This document shows, piece by piece, positions 1 through 7,719 of a DNA stretch of 19,864 nucleotides (positions are counted from its first letter, which is position 1; every line of letters starts with the position of its first letter). Source of the stretch: CAYLLT01 sp964548565 (GTDB taxonomy: Bacteria > Planctomycetota > Phycisphaerae > UBA1845 > PWPN01); assembly GCA_964548565.1 (NCBI GenBank), contig CAZJTF010000099.1, forward strand, positions 1 through 19,864, given 5' to 3'. The position numbers and the translations under genes are program-made. A model generated the notes under the pieces. That model saw only the letters and a list, made by a program, of their open reading frames with translations. It did no database searches and was not told the DNA's origin.

Positions 1-2
1 GT

Positions 3-218
3 GACGACCCCTCCCCGCCGCTCAGATTTCTCGTGACATCGACCGACTACAACAACTGCTACAACAACCGGAGCCTGACTCCGGTTCTGGATCGGTTGAT
101 TTCGGACCCGTTTGACTTTGACCGAAGCAAGAATGTGAATTCCACGGATTACAACAACTACTGCTACAACGTTCGATCACTTGGACCCACGGATGGTCTG
201 TTGGTGATCACTCCGTAA
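3..218 (+). CDS. C-terminal end of an unrecognised protein with a two-copy Tyr/Asn-rich repeat (5' partial)
   Basis: The reading frame is open from the left edge of the window to a TAA at 216-218, so this is probably the 3' end of a gene that begins upstream. A GTG at 33 could start a 61-residue protein, but there is no clear ribosome binding site before it. Counted from that GTG, a block beginning STDYNN at residue 3 recurs at residue 37 with the pattern STDYNN-(Y)-CYN-x-RSL-x-P, a 34-residue period. Between the copies is an acidic and aromatic stretch. Base composition is less GC-rich than in the following genes. I do not recognise the family. Tandem aromatic/Asn repeats often occur in surface or exported proteins, but nothing here proves export. 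Confidence 0.5.
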   Translation, partial: DDPSPPLRFLVTSTDYNNCYNNRSLTPVLDRLISDPFDFDRSKNVNSTDYNNYCYNVRSLGPTDGLLVITP

Positions 219-252
219 GCGGTCTCTCTGGAAAACCGGAAAGAGGCATCTG

Positions 253-285
253 GGCGGATCCCGGGATTTACTTCCGGGATCCGCC
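253..285 (+). terminator. Perfect 12-bp hairpin after the first gene, terminator-like but without a T-run
   Basis: GGCGGATCCCGG at 253-264 pairs perfectly with CCGGGATCCGCC at 274-285 across a 9-nt loop. It lies 34 bp after the stop of the upstream gene and ahead of the kinase promoter region, where a terminator would be expected. No uridine tract follows, so intrinsic termination is uncertain. It could instead stabilise a 3' end. Confidence 0.4.
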
Positions 286-320
286 GTGTCGTCAACAGAC
301 CCGGAGGCCGAGCCTGCAGG

Positions 321-348
321 TTGATCTCTCGCCGTGACAGGTTAACAT
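321..348 (+). promoter_or_regulatory. Candidate sigma-70-type promoter for the ROK kinase
   Basis: TTGATC (321-326) and TAACAT (343-348) are 16 bp apart and each matches the sigma-70 consensus at 4 of 6 positions. Transcription would start near 355, giving a leader of about 47 nt that contains the GAGAGG ribosome binding site of the kinase. This is a motif match only. Confidence 0.3.
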
Positions 349-401
349 TGGGCCATGGTCTGCCTTGAACAGCGGGCCAGTCGGTGAGAGGCGGGCGCGT
401 T

Positions 402-1361
402 ATGACTCAGCGATGTTCGGTCGGCGTGGATCTGGGCGGACAGAGTGTCAAACTGGCTCTGGTCGATGCGGTGGGGGGTATTCACGCCCGGGGGCAGGCC
501 TCGGTGGACACCACCCAGCCCGCGGACGTGATCGCCGCGCTCATGATTTCCGAGGTGAAGAAGATTCTCGAGGCGGCGGACGCCCGGGGATGGAAACCGA
601 GCGGCGTCGGCATCGTGATGCCCGGCTACATGGACGTCGGGCGCACGAAGATCCTCTTCGCGGCCAATCTGCCCACCCTCAACGGATCGGATTTCCTGAC
701 CATGCTCCGGCATGGCATCGATCTGCCGGTCTCGTTCGATGCCGACTGTAATGCGGCTGCCGTCGGCGAGCACCGGTTCGGCGCCGGCCGGGGCGTGGAA
801 CGGCTGATCGTCATCACCGTCGGAACCGGCATCGGCGGGGCGGTCCTGATCCAGGGCCGCATCCTGCGCCTGTGGAATCACATCTCCGGCAGTCTCGGTC
901 ACGTGATCGTGGACGCGCGGGGAACGCGCTGCGCCTGCGGTGGACGCGGCTGCGTCGAAACGCTTGCTTCCGGGCGAGCGGTCGAACGACTGGCCGCCGA
1001 CCTCGCCCGTGCGGAGCCCGACTCGCGCCTGGCGGCCCTGCTCGCGGAGCGAGGTCAACTCACCGGCGTCGAAATCGGTATGGCCCTGCAGGATCGCGAC
1101 CCGGCCGCGCTCCGAGTCGTCAACGAATGCGGGTGGTGGCTTGGGGCAGGGATCGCCTCCTGGTCGGTGATCTATGCGCCGCAGCAGGTCCTGATCGGAG
1201 GAGGAATCGCGCTGCTTGGCCAGCCGCTGCTCGACGCGGTTCGCGAGGGCCTCCGCGACGTCGGCCAGCCCCATACGACTCGCAAGGTCCGTGTGGAATC
1301 GGCGGCCCTTGGCTCCGACGCCGGCGTGATCGGCGCCGCGGCCATGGTCATGCCCGACTGA
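402..1361 (+). CDS. ROK-family sugar kinase (glucokinase-like)
   Basis: 319-residue cytoplasmic kinase of the ROK family, whose members phosphorylate glucose or related hexoses and N-acetylhexosamines with ATP. The N-terminal phosphate-binding loop reads DLGGQSVK at residues 10-17. The sugar-binding and catalytic strip DADCNAAAVGE begins at residue 113, with Asp115 as the likely catalytic base. A glycine-rich VGTGIGG loop follows. The ROK zinc site is intact: His167 in the GHVIVD segment and Cys177, Cys179 and Cys184 in CACGGRGC, followed by Glu186. No helix-turn-helix precedes the kinase domain, so it is an enzyme rather than a NagC/XylR-type repressor. I chose the ATG at 402 because GAGAGG lies 9 nt upstream; a GTG at 384 is in frame but has no such site. 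The broken bpt gene starts 20 bp downstream. The exact sugar cannot be told from sequence. Confidence 0.93.
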   Translation: MTQRCSVGVDLGGQSVKLALVDAVGGIHARGQASVDTTQPADVIAALMISEVKKILEAADARGWKPSGVGIVMPGYMDVGRTKILFAANLPTLNGSDFLTMLRHGIDLPVSFDADCNAAAVGEHRFGAGRGVERLIVITVGTGIGGAVLIQGRILRLWNHISGSLGHVIVDARGTRCACGGRGCVETLASGRAVERLAADLARAEPDSRLAALLAERGQLTGVEIGMALQDRDPAALRVVNECGWWLGAGIASWSVIYAPQQVLIGGGIALLGQPLLDAVREGLRDVGQPHTTRKVRVESAALGSDAGVIGAAAMVMPD

Positions 1362-1381
1362 TCGCTCTGTCCGGGGCAACC

Positions 1382-2118
1382 ATGGACGGGGAACATGCCG
1401 CCACGGTCGAATACCTTCGCGAGTGGCTTGCCAGGGCCGGGCTCGAGCCTGATCCGGAGCAGCCCTGCTCCTACCTGCCTGACCAACTTGCGCGCTCGAT
1501 CGCATTCAAAGCCTCGAGCCTGCCACCCGGATTCTACCACGCGCTGATGGACCTGAACTTCCGCCGGAGTGGGCGCGTCCTGTACAGCCCCCGGTGTGCC
1601 CGGTGCCGCCAGTGCCAGGCGATCCGCCTCCCCGTGGGCGATTTCCGGCCGAACCGCTCGCAGAAACGCTGCCGGCAGCGCAATCAGGATGTCACCGTTT
1701 CGGTCGCGATCCCGGTCCTGATCGCGAGCGGCACGCTCTTTACCGTTCGTACCTGCAAGGACGGTATGGCAGCCAGACGGGTATTGGGTGGGCGAGTTTT
1801 TGCGAATTCCTCTACGAGAGTCCCGTACAAACGCTGGAACTCTCCTACCGCCTCGAAGGGCGCCTGGTTGCGATCGGCATCCTCGACGTCGAGCCGCGGG
1901 CGGCGAGCACGGTTTACTGTTACTACGACCCGGGGCTGATCCGCCGGGGGTTGGGCGTGCTGAACATTCTCTGCAGTGTCGAGTACTGCCGGTCGATTGG
2001 TGTCTCCTGGCTGTACTTGGGTTACTACATCCGCGACTGCGGGTGAATGAACTACAAGGGGCGCTTCAAGCCCTGCGAGCTTCTGCAGGAAGACGGCAGC
2101 TGGCAGCGGCTCGACTGA
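1382..2118 (+). pseudogene. bpt: Aspartate/glutamate leucyltransferase (Bpt), disrupted by a frameshift and an in-frame stop
   Basis: The intact enzyme transfers leucine from Leu-tRNA to proteins with N-terminal Asp or Glu, marking them for N-degron proteolysis. The N-terminal part reads from the ATG at 1382 and holds CSYLPDQLARS and the Cys-rich CARCRQCQAIRLPV segment, followed by FRPNRSQKR typical of the family. Around 1711-1722 homology continues in the next frame (DRERHALYRSYLQG, then SPVQTLELSYRLEGRLVAIG and YYDPGLIRRGLG). This is consistent with one missing base. Homology then meets a TGA at 2044-2046 between YIRDCG and MNYKGRFKPCELL, where relatives normally have an Arg/Lys codon, and ends at TGA 2116-2118. 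TGA is an ordinary stop elsewhere in the window, so recoding is unlikely. Both lesions are small and codon use is still coding-like, so the decay is recent or reflects assembly error. Confidence 0.85.
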
Positions 2119-2129
2119 TGCCGCTCCGC

Positions 2130-3800
2130 TCAGACCTGCGTCTCAATGGCTGACCACGGTGTGCGGCGGTACGAGCGAAGCAGCAGCAGTGCGACCGCCA
2201 GCAGAACGGGGGTTGCCGCAACCACTGCCATCGGCAGCATTGTGAGTCCCAGGTGCAATCCGCCCAGGGCGGCCGGCAGCAACATGAACAGCAGTGAGCG
2301 ATTCATGCGTCCGGAGCCCTCCATCACGCCAAACTGTTCGGCAAACGGCAGGCGCCGTCCGAACAGCATGGATTGCAGGATGCACATCAGCAGGGTGGCT
2401 GATCCCGCCATCAGCAGGTCCGCCCAGATGGCCGGCCCCCAGACTGCCAGCGTCAGAACGGAGATGACCAGATACGCAGGGAGGACGAACCGTGCCACGA
2501 TCGCCCACATCGCGGCCGTAATGATCTCTCCCGGCTTTCGTACCGGCGCAGCGAAATACACCCAGGCGGCCTGCCAGTCCGCGCTGAACCGCAGCTGGAT
2601 CAGGGCGGCGGGAATCATCATGCACCCCATGTACAGCACGAACAGGTGTTTGCGTGTCCTTGGGAGCTCCTCGAGTGCCTGCGAAACACCTCCATAACCG
2701 GAGAACAGCCAGAACGCCGGCAGGAGGATCAGGAACGCGAGGGTGGGGTATGTCCGCAGCTTGAACTGCCGGTCGCGCGAACACACCGTCCATACCAGCT
2801 CGAAGGCCGCGCGTCCGGTGGGCGTCCGACAGCAAAACGCCGCCAGCCGGGAGGCGCGCGGCGTGCGAAGTGCCGGTCCGCGATTCGTGCCCTGCCCTTC
2901 CCCAGCGGCCCCAAAGGCCGCGATGGCAGGTCCGAATCGCGGTGAGAGCACTCGCACGGCCAGGTAAAGACTGATTGCCGGCACGATCAAGGCCAGCAGG
3001 GTCAATATGACCTGCGGCCTCCCTGCGTCACCGGCCGCGAGGTCCACCGGGCCTGCCATCCAGCAGGGCGGGCAGAGGTAAATCCAGCCTCGCCCCGCGA
3101 TGTCAAGCGTGTGCAATTGCTGCACGTCCATCAATCGCGGCAGCAGCTGGTATCCCGTGACGATCAGCACGCTCATCACGACGTGACAGTAGAGGATCAG
3201 GTCCCGCAGGCGCTCCGGCGAGACGAGCCGCACGATCACGAGGTAAAACGCGCTGACGCCGAATACTACCAGGCACATCGAACAGGCAAGTGTCGCCGCG
3301 AACACCGGCCCGAAGGCAAAGCCTTTCTGGAACGTCCCCAGCACGAAGGTCGCGAGGCTCAGGCTCAGCGTGGTGAGCGACAGGTACACCACGATATGGG
3401 CTGTCCGGGCCAGAAAAATCGTCCGCCCGCCGACCGGACGAGGTTGCAGGATCGCGTTGTCCGTCGTATCCAGCAGGACGCTGCTGAAGTCGGTCACCAG
3501 GGCCATTCCCAGCATCACCATGATGAAGGCGTGGATGAAGGTCATGCCGACCAGCAGGGAGTGTGCTGAGAGGATCGTGAAAGCAGGGAACAACCCGAGG
3601 AATGCGTTGAAAATAAAAGTTGCGAGCAGGACGTTCCGCGCCTTGTCGCCCGTATCAGGTGCGTGGGCGGTGATGGTCTGCCGCCGCGTGTCGAGCGTCA
3701 GTTTGGCCTCCAGAATTGCCCGGAACTGCCGAAAATCAGCGCCCAGCAGGCGAATCGGCCATGCCATCGTATCGAACAGGCGCAAAATCAGCCGGATCAT
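2130..3800 (-). CDS. ABC-2-type exporter permease
   Basis: 556-residue polytopic membrane protein, the membrane half of an ABC exporter with the ATPase encoded just upstream. Long hydrophobic segments start near residue 57 and are spread through the protein in two groups, one in about residues 57-280 and one in the C-terminal half (from about residue 350). They are separated by a hydrophilic region rich in Arg, Gly and Ala. The segment DTTDNAILQPRPVGGRTIFLAR at about 111-132 resembles the cytosolic coupling motif (D-x-x-L-x-x-x-P-V) of ABC-2 permeases. The start codon overlaps the ATPase stop by 4 bp, which suggests translational coupling and a fixed ratio of subunits. It converges on the bpt pseudogene, leaving only 11 bp and no evident terminator. 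The substrate is unknown; lipids, peptides or drugs are all possible. Confidence 0.82.
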   Translation of the reverse strand: MIRLILRLFDTMAWPIRLLGADFRQFRAILEAKLTLDTRRQTITAHAPDTGDKARNVLLATFIFNAFLGLFPAFTILSAHSLLVGMTFIHAFIMVMLGMALVTDFSSVLLDTTDNAILQPRPVGGRTIFLARTAHIVVYLSLTTLSLSLATFVLGTFQKGFAFGPVFAATLACSMCLVVFGVSAFYLVIVRLVSPERLRDLILYCHVVMSVLIVTGYQLLPRLMDVQQLHTLDIAGRGWIYLCPPCWMAGPVDLAAGDAGRPQVILTLLALIVPAISLYLAVRVLSPRFGPAIAAFGAAGEGQGTNRGPALRTPRASRLAAFCCRTPTGRAAFELVWTVCSRDRQFKLRTYPTLAFLILLPAFWLFSGYGGVSQALEELPRTRKHLFVLYMGCMMIPAALIQLRFSADWQAAWVYFAAPVRKPGEIITAAMWAIVARFVLPAYLVISVLTLAVWGPAIWADLLMAGSATLLMCILQSMLFGRRLPFAEQFGVMEGSGRMNRSLLFMLLPAALGGLHLGLTMLPMAVVAATPVLLAVALLLLRSYRRTPWSAIETQV

Positions 3801-4591
3801 GGCCGGGGCTCGTCCGACGTGAATGTCTGGATGAACCTGTCCGCGATGGCATCCTGGCCGCCGCTGCTGGTGAGCTGCGTGAAGATGTGTTCGAGCGATG
3901 CGCCCGCCATAGACGCCTGCAGTTCCTCGAAAGCTCCATCGGCGATGATGCGTCCCTCCGAGATGATCACGATCCGGTCGCAGACACGTTCGACCACGTC
4001 CATGACGTGCGAACAGTAGAAGATGGTGCGCCCGCGCCGGGCAAGACCGGAGATGATCTCCTTGACGGTGATCACCGCGTTTGCGTCCAGACCGGAGAGC
4101 GGCTCGTCCAGGAAGAGCACGTCAGGGTTGTGGATCATCCCGGAGATGATGAGGACCTTCTGGCGCATGCCCTTGGAGAAGGTCGTCATCCGGCGGTCCG
4201 CCTCACGGGAGAGCCCGAACAGCTCCAGCATCTCCCGGGCGCGGCGTTCGATCTCTTCGTCGACCAGCCCGTACAGCCGGCCGATGAATCGGAGGTACTC
4301 CATGGGCGTGAGCGACTCGTACAGAGCGGCGGATTCGGGCACATAACCGATCCGGCGCTTCACCTCCAGAGGCTGGCGGGCAACATCAAACCCGCAGACG
4401 CTCACCCGGCCGCCGAACTCCGCCATCATCCCGATGAGGATCTTCACGGTCGTGGTCTTGCCCGCACCGTTGGGACCGATGTAGCCCAGGACGTGGCCCG
4501 GCTCGACCTCCAGGTCGATTCCGCGCAGCACCTCCTTGTTGCCGTAGGCCTTCCACAGCCTGCGGATGGAAATAATCGGTTCTGCTGCCAT
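3797..4591 (-). CDS. ABC transporter ATP-binding protein, ABC-2 exporter type
   Basis: 264-residue cytoplasmic ATPase that powers the adjacent permease. Walker A is GPNGAGKTT at residues 39-47. The Q-loop position reads YVPES with Glu86, a substitution common in ABC-2 exporters. The signature is FSKGMRQK at 138-145, and Walker B with the D-loop is LFLDEPLSGLD at 159-169. The H-loop His195 lies in YCSH. The frame continues upstream of the chosen ATG, but the upstream residues overlap valS and look non-homologous, so I start at the MAAEP methionine (ATG complement at 4589-4591), where the ABC domain begins. It starts 28 bp after the valS stop. The C-terminal tail after residue 210 may contact the permease. 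Drug-resistance or lipid-export roles are possible but unproven. Confidence 0.92.
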   Translation of the reverse strand: MAAEPIISIRRLWKAYGNKEVLRGIDLEVEPGHVLGYIGPNGAGKTTTVKILIGMMAEFGGRVSVCGFDVARQPLEVKRRIGYVPESAALYESLTPMEYLRFIGRLYGLVDEEIERRAREMLELFGLSREADRRMTTFSKGMRQKVLIISGMIHNPDVLFLDEPLSGLDANAVITVKEIISGLARRGRTIFYCSHVMDVVERVCDRIVIISEGRIIADGAFEELQASMAGASLEHIFTQLTSSGGQDAIADRFIQTFTSDEPRP

Positions 4592-4619
4592 ATTGAAGCC
4601 GTCCGCCTCCCTGCGCTGT

Positions 4620-7586
4620 TCAGCCGAGGTCGGCGAGGGACCGGGCGACGGTGTCGCGCCTGCCCTGGAGCTCCGAGAGCTTGTCGCGCTGCTGCTGGAC
4701 CACATCGGCGGGCGCGCGGCTCACGAACCCTTCGTTTCCGAGCTTGGCCTGGATGCCGGCAATCTGCCGGTCCAGATTGACCAGTTCTTTTTCGAGCCGC
4801 GCCCGCTCCGCGACGGGGTCGATCACGTTGAGAACGAAAATCTGCATGTCGCCAATGACCAGCGTGGCAGCGTTGCGGGAGGCAGTCGCCTGCGGGTCGA
4901 TCACCAGCTGTCCGACGTTCGCCAGCTCCTTGATGACGTGCGCCTCGCGCTGCAGCGATGCCACGCGTTCGTCGGGAACGCGGATCGTTACGTCCACCGG
5001 CTGTCGCGGCGCGACATTCTGCGTCTGGCGGATGTCCCGGACCGCACGCGTGGCGGTCTGGAGGTCCATGAACACCGCGTCGGCCTCGATGGAATCCAGC
5101 TCAGGCCAACCCTGCGCGGGAGGGTAACTCGACGTGACAAGCGGCTTGCCCGTGTCGAGCTCGACGATGCCCGGCAGATCCCGTTCCGGCGCGATCGCGT
5201 TCAGCTGGGCCCAAAGCCGCTCCGTGATATACGGGATGAACGGATGCAGGAGGCGGAGCGACTGGTCGAGCGCAAAGGCGAGCACGCGCCGCGCCTCGGC
5301 CACCTGTCGGTGCTCGCGCACTCGAAGTTTGACCAGCTCGAGGTACCAATCACACAGGGAATCCCAGAAGAAATCGCGTGCCGTGGCGGCGGCGCGGCTG
5401 AACTGGAATCTCTCGAGAGCCTCCTGCACGTCGGCGGCCGCATGACTCACGCGTGAAAGGATCCAGCGGTCCTCGATGGGAAGGGCGGCGAGGTCCATCT
5501 GCTCCTCGGTGCCCTCCAGGGCGGCCTCCGTGGCGAGTCGACGCTCGCGCGGGCTGAGCGGGGCCTCCTCCGACAGCGTCAGGAACGCGAACCGGGCGGC
5601 GTTCCAGACCTTGTTGCAGAAGTTGCGCCCGAGCTCGAAACGCTCGGACGTCTGCAGCTCGCGCCCGTCTTCGCGCGTGACCCGCTTCATCGGCATGCGG
5701 ATGTCCTGCGTCTCCGTCGAGCAGGTCGCCATCGTGAAGCGGAGCGCATCCGCTCCGTACGACTCGATAATGTCCACCGGGTCAAAACCGTTGCCGAGCG
5801 TCTTTTTGAAAGGTCGCCCCTGCGCGTCCTGGATGACGGCGTGAATGTACACGTCCGTGAATGGGATCTCGCCCAGGTTGTACCGCCCGGTCAGCACCAT
5901 GCGGGCCACCCACAGCGTGATGATCTCGCGCGCGGTGCTGAGCACCGATCCCGGATAATACCGGCTGAGTTCCGGCGTTGCCTCCGGCCAGCCGAGGGTC
6001 GAGTGCGGCCACAGCGCCGAGCTGAACCACGTATCGAGAACGTCCGGGTCCTGCGTGAGCACGTGCCCCGGGACAGCGTTCGGTGCGAGGTTGTCCTGAT
6101 CGGCGCAGACGAGCCACTGCTCCTTCTCGGCGTCCCATCGCCAGAAGACGTCCTCGCGACCGGCGAATGCCTGCATCAGCTCCTCTTCGCTGCAGGTGCT
6201 GCAGTACCAGATCGGAATCCGGTGCCCCCACCAGAGCTGCCGGCTGATGCACCAGTCGCGTTTTTCACCGAGCCAGTCGAGGTATGTCTTGGCGTACCGC
6301 GCGGGGAAGAAGTGCACCTTGCCGCACGCGATTCGTTCTTCGCGCGTGTCGTGCTGCTCCAGGCAGACGGCATCCATCGCGAGCTGCGCCAGGCCGGTGC
6401 TGCCGCGCAGGCCCTCAATTTGGGCCGCCTCATCGCCCAGGTCGCCCATGCGAACGAACCACTGGTCCGAGAGATACGGCTCGATCGGCGTCTTGCTGCG
6501 ATCGCTGTGTCCGACGTCCGCCTCGTGATCCTCGATCCGCTCGATCAGCCCCTGCGCCTCGAGATCCGCTACCACCCGCTCGCGCGCCTGGTACCGCCCG
6601 AGGCCCTCGTAGGGCCCTCCGTTCGTGTTGATCCGGCCATCGGGCGTGAGGATGTTGATCATCTCGAGCCCGTTGCGGAGGGCACTCTGGTAGTCGTTCG
6701 GGTCGTGGGCTGGCGTGACCTTCACGCAGCCGGTGCCGAACTCCATGCTCACGAGCACCGGGTCCGCCACGACGGGGATCTCACGGTTCAGGAGCGGGAG
6801 AATGACCGATTGCCCGATCAGCGGCTTCCACCGTTCGTCCTGCGGATGCACGGCCACGGCGGTGTCGCCGAGCATCGTCTCCGGCCGGGTCGTCGCGACG
6901 ATGAGATGAGTGATCTCCACCTGCCGCCCGTCGCGCATGACGCGCGCGGATGTCTTCAGCGGATAGCGGATGTGCCAGAGGTGCCCTTTGACCGCCTCGT
7001 GGTAGACCTCGTCGTCGGCGACGGCGGTCTGCAGCTGCGTGTCCCAGTTGACCAGCCGTTTGCCGCGGACGATCAGTCCGTCCTTGAACAGGCGGAAAAA
7101 GGTGTGCCGGACCGCCCGCGCGCAAACCTCGTCGAGCGTGAACCGGATGCGGTCCCAGTCACAGGAGCAGCCCATCAGTTTCAGCTGCTCGATAATGCGG
7201 TTGCCGTACTGCTCTTTCCAGTCCCAGATCCGGCGGACCAGCTCGTCGCGCCCAAGATCATGCCGGGATTTCTTCTCCGTCTCGAAAACCCGCTTCTCGA
7301 CGACCGCCTGGGTGGCGATGCCCGCGTGGTCGGTGCCCGGCATCCACAGCGTGTTGAACCCCTGCATGCGGCGCCAGCGGATCAAAATGTCCTGCAGGGT
7401 GTTATTGAGCGCGTGGCCGCCGTGCAAAGCGCCGGTGACGTTCGGCGGGGGAATGACGATCGCATACGCCTCACCCGGCTGCGCCGGGTCGGCGTGGAAG
7501 TAGCCGCCGCTCAGCCACGCCTCGCGAATGGCCGGCTCCACGGCTCGGGGATCATACACCGTCGGCAGGTTGTCCACTGTGTTCAT
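4620..7586 (-). CDS. valS: Valyl-tRNA synthetase
   Basis: 988-residue class I aminoacyl-tRNA synthetase that charges tRNA-Val and edits mischarged Thr. The HIGH-class motif is PPPNVTGALHGGHA, with HGGH at 55-58. The editing domain carries the family strip ATTRPETMLGDTAVAVHP, and the catalytic core includes DVLDTWFSSALWPHSTLGWPE. The KMSKS loop is unusual: GRPFKKTLGNG at 590-600, with PFKKT where KMSKS is expected, so only the second Lys is kept. The last 70 residues form the long coiled-coil arm of bacterial ValS (VAERARLEKELVNLDRQ to the C-terminus). I chose the ATG at 7586 because the MNTVDNLP start precedes the conserved YDP segment and GGTGA lies just upstream. A TTG at 7613 would add nine residues and overlap the better GGAGG. 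It is followed by the exporter genes. Confidence 0.97.
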   Translation of the reverse strand: MNTVDNLPTVYDPRAVEPAIREAWLSGGYFHADPAQPGEAYAIVIPPPNVTGALHGGHALNNTLQDILIRWRRMQGFNTLWMPGTDHAGIATQAVVEKRVFETEKKSRHDLGRDELVRRIWDWKEQYGNRIIEQLKLMGCSCDWDRIRFTLDEVCARAVRHTFFRLFKDGLIVRGKRLVNWDTQLQTAVADDEVYHEAVKGHLWHIRYPLKTSARVMRDGRQVEITHLIVATTRPETMLGDTAVAVHPQDERWKPLIGQSVILPLLNREIPVVADPVLVSMEFGTGCVKVTPAHDPNDYQSALRNGLEMINILTPDGRINTNGGPYEGLGRYQARERVVADLEAQGLIERIEDHEADVGHSDRSKTPIEPYLSDQWFVRMGDLGDEAAQIEGLRGSTGLAQLAMDAVCLEQHDTREERIACGKVHFFPARYAKTYLDWLGEKRDWCISRQLWWGHRIPIWYCSTCSEEELMQAFAGREDVFWRWDAEKEQWLVCADQDNLAPNAVPGHVLTQDPDVLDTWFSSALWPHSTLGWPEATPELSRYYPGSVLSTAREIITLWVARMVLTGRYNLGEIPFTDVYIHAVIQDAQGRPFKKTLGNGFDPVDIIESYGADALRFTMATCSTETQDIRMPMKRVTREDGRELQTSERFELGRNFCNKVWNAARFAFLTLSEEAPLSPRERRLATEAALEGTEEQMDLAALPIEDRWILSRVSHAAADVQEALERFQFSRAAATARDFFWDSLCDWYLELVKLRVREHRQVAEARRVLAFALDQSLRLLHPFIPYITERLWAQLNAIAPERDLPGIVELDTGKPLVTSSYPPAQGWPELDSIEADAVFMDLQTATRAVRDIRQTQNVAPRQPVDVTIRVPDERVASLQREAHVIKELANVGQLVIDPQATASRNAATLVIGDMQIFVLNVIDPVAERARLEKELVNLDRQIAGIQAKLGNEGFVSRAPADVVQQQRDKLSELQGRRDTVARSLADLG

Positions 7587-7681
7587 CTTGCGTTCACCGT
7601 CCGCTTCCTCCAATCTCCGGAGCGTGACCGAAACGTTCAGATCCTAATCAAAACCGCGGAATGGGTCGAACCGTTCCCGGC

Positions 7682-7711
7682 TTGTCACACGGCAGACCGC
7701 GGTTTTATACT
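7682..7711 (+). promoter_or_regulatory. Strong sigma-70-type promoter for phoH2, predicted leaderless
   Basis: TTGTCA (7682-7687) and TATACT (7706-7711) are 18 bp apart; each matches the consensus at 5 of 6 positions. The ATG of phoH2 is at 7720, only 8 nt beyond the -10 box. Transcription should therefore begin at or within a base or two of the start codon, and no Shine-Dalgarno can be included in the message. Confidence 0.65.
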
Positions 7712-7719
7712 CTTGAGCA

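Noticed and set aside
2044..2046. TGA in bpt read as an amino acid (alternative code or recoding)
   Set aside because: TGA ends several intact genes here (ROK kinase, MNT, mutarotase), and the same gene also has a frameshift, so decay or error is simpler.
4592..4705. N-terminal extension of the ABC-2 ATPase into valS
   Set aside because: The extra 38 residues overlap the C-terminus of valS in another frame and are Ser/Arg-rich without similarity to ABC proteins; the domain begins just after the ATG at 4591.
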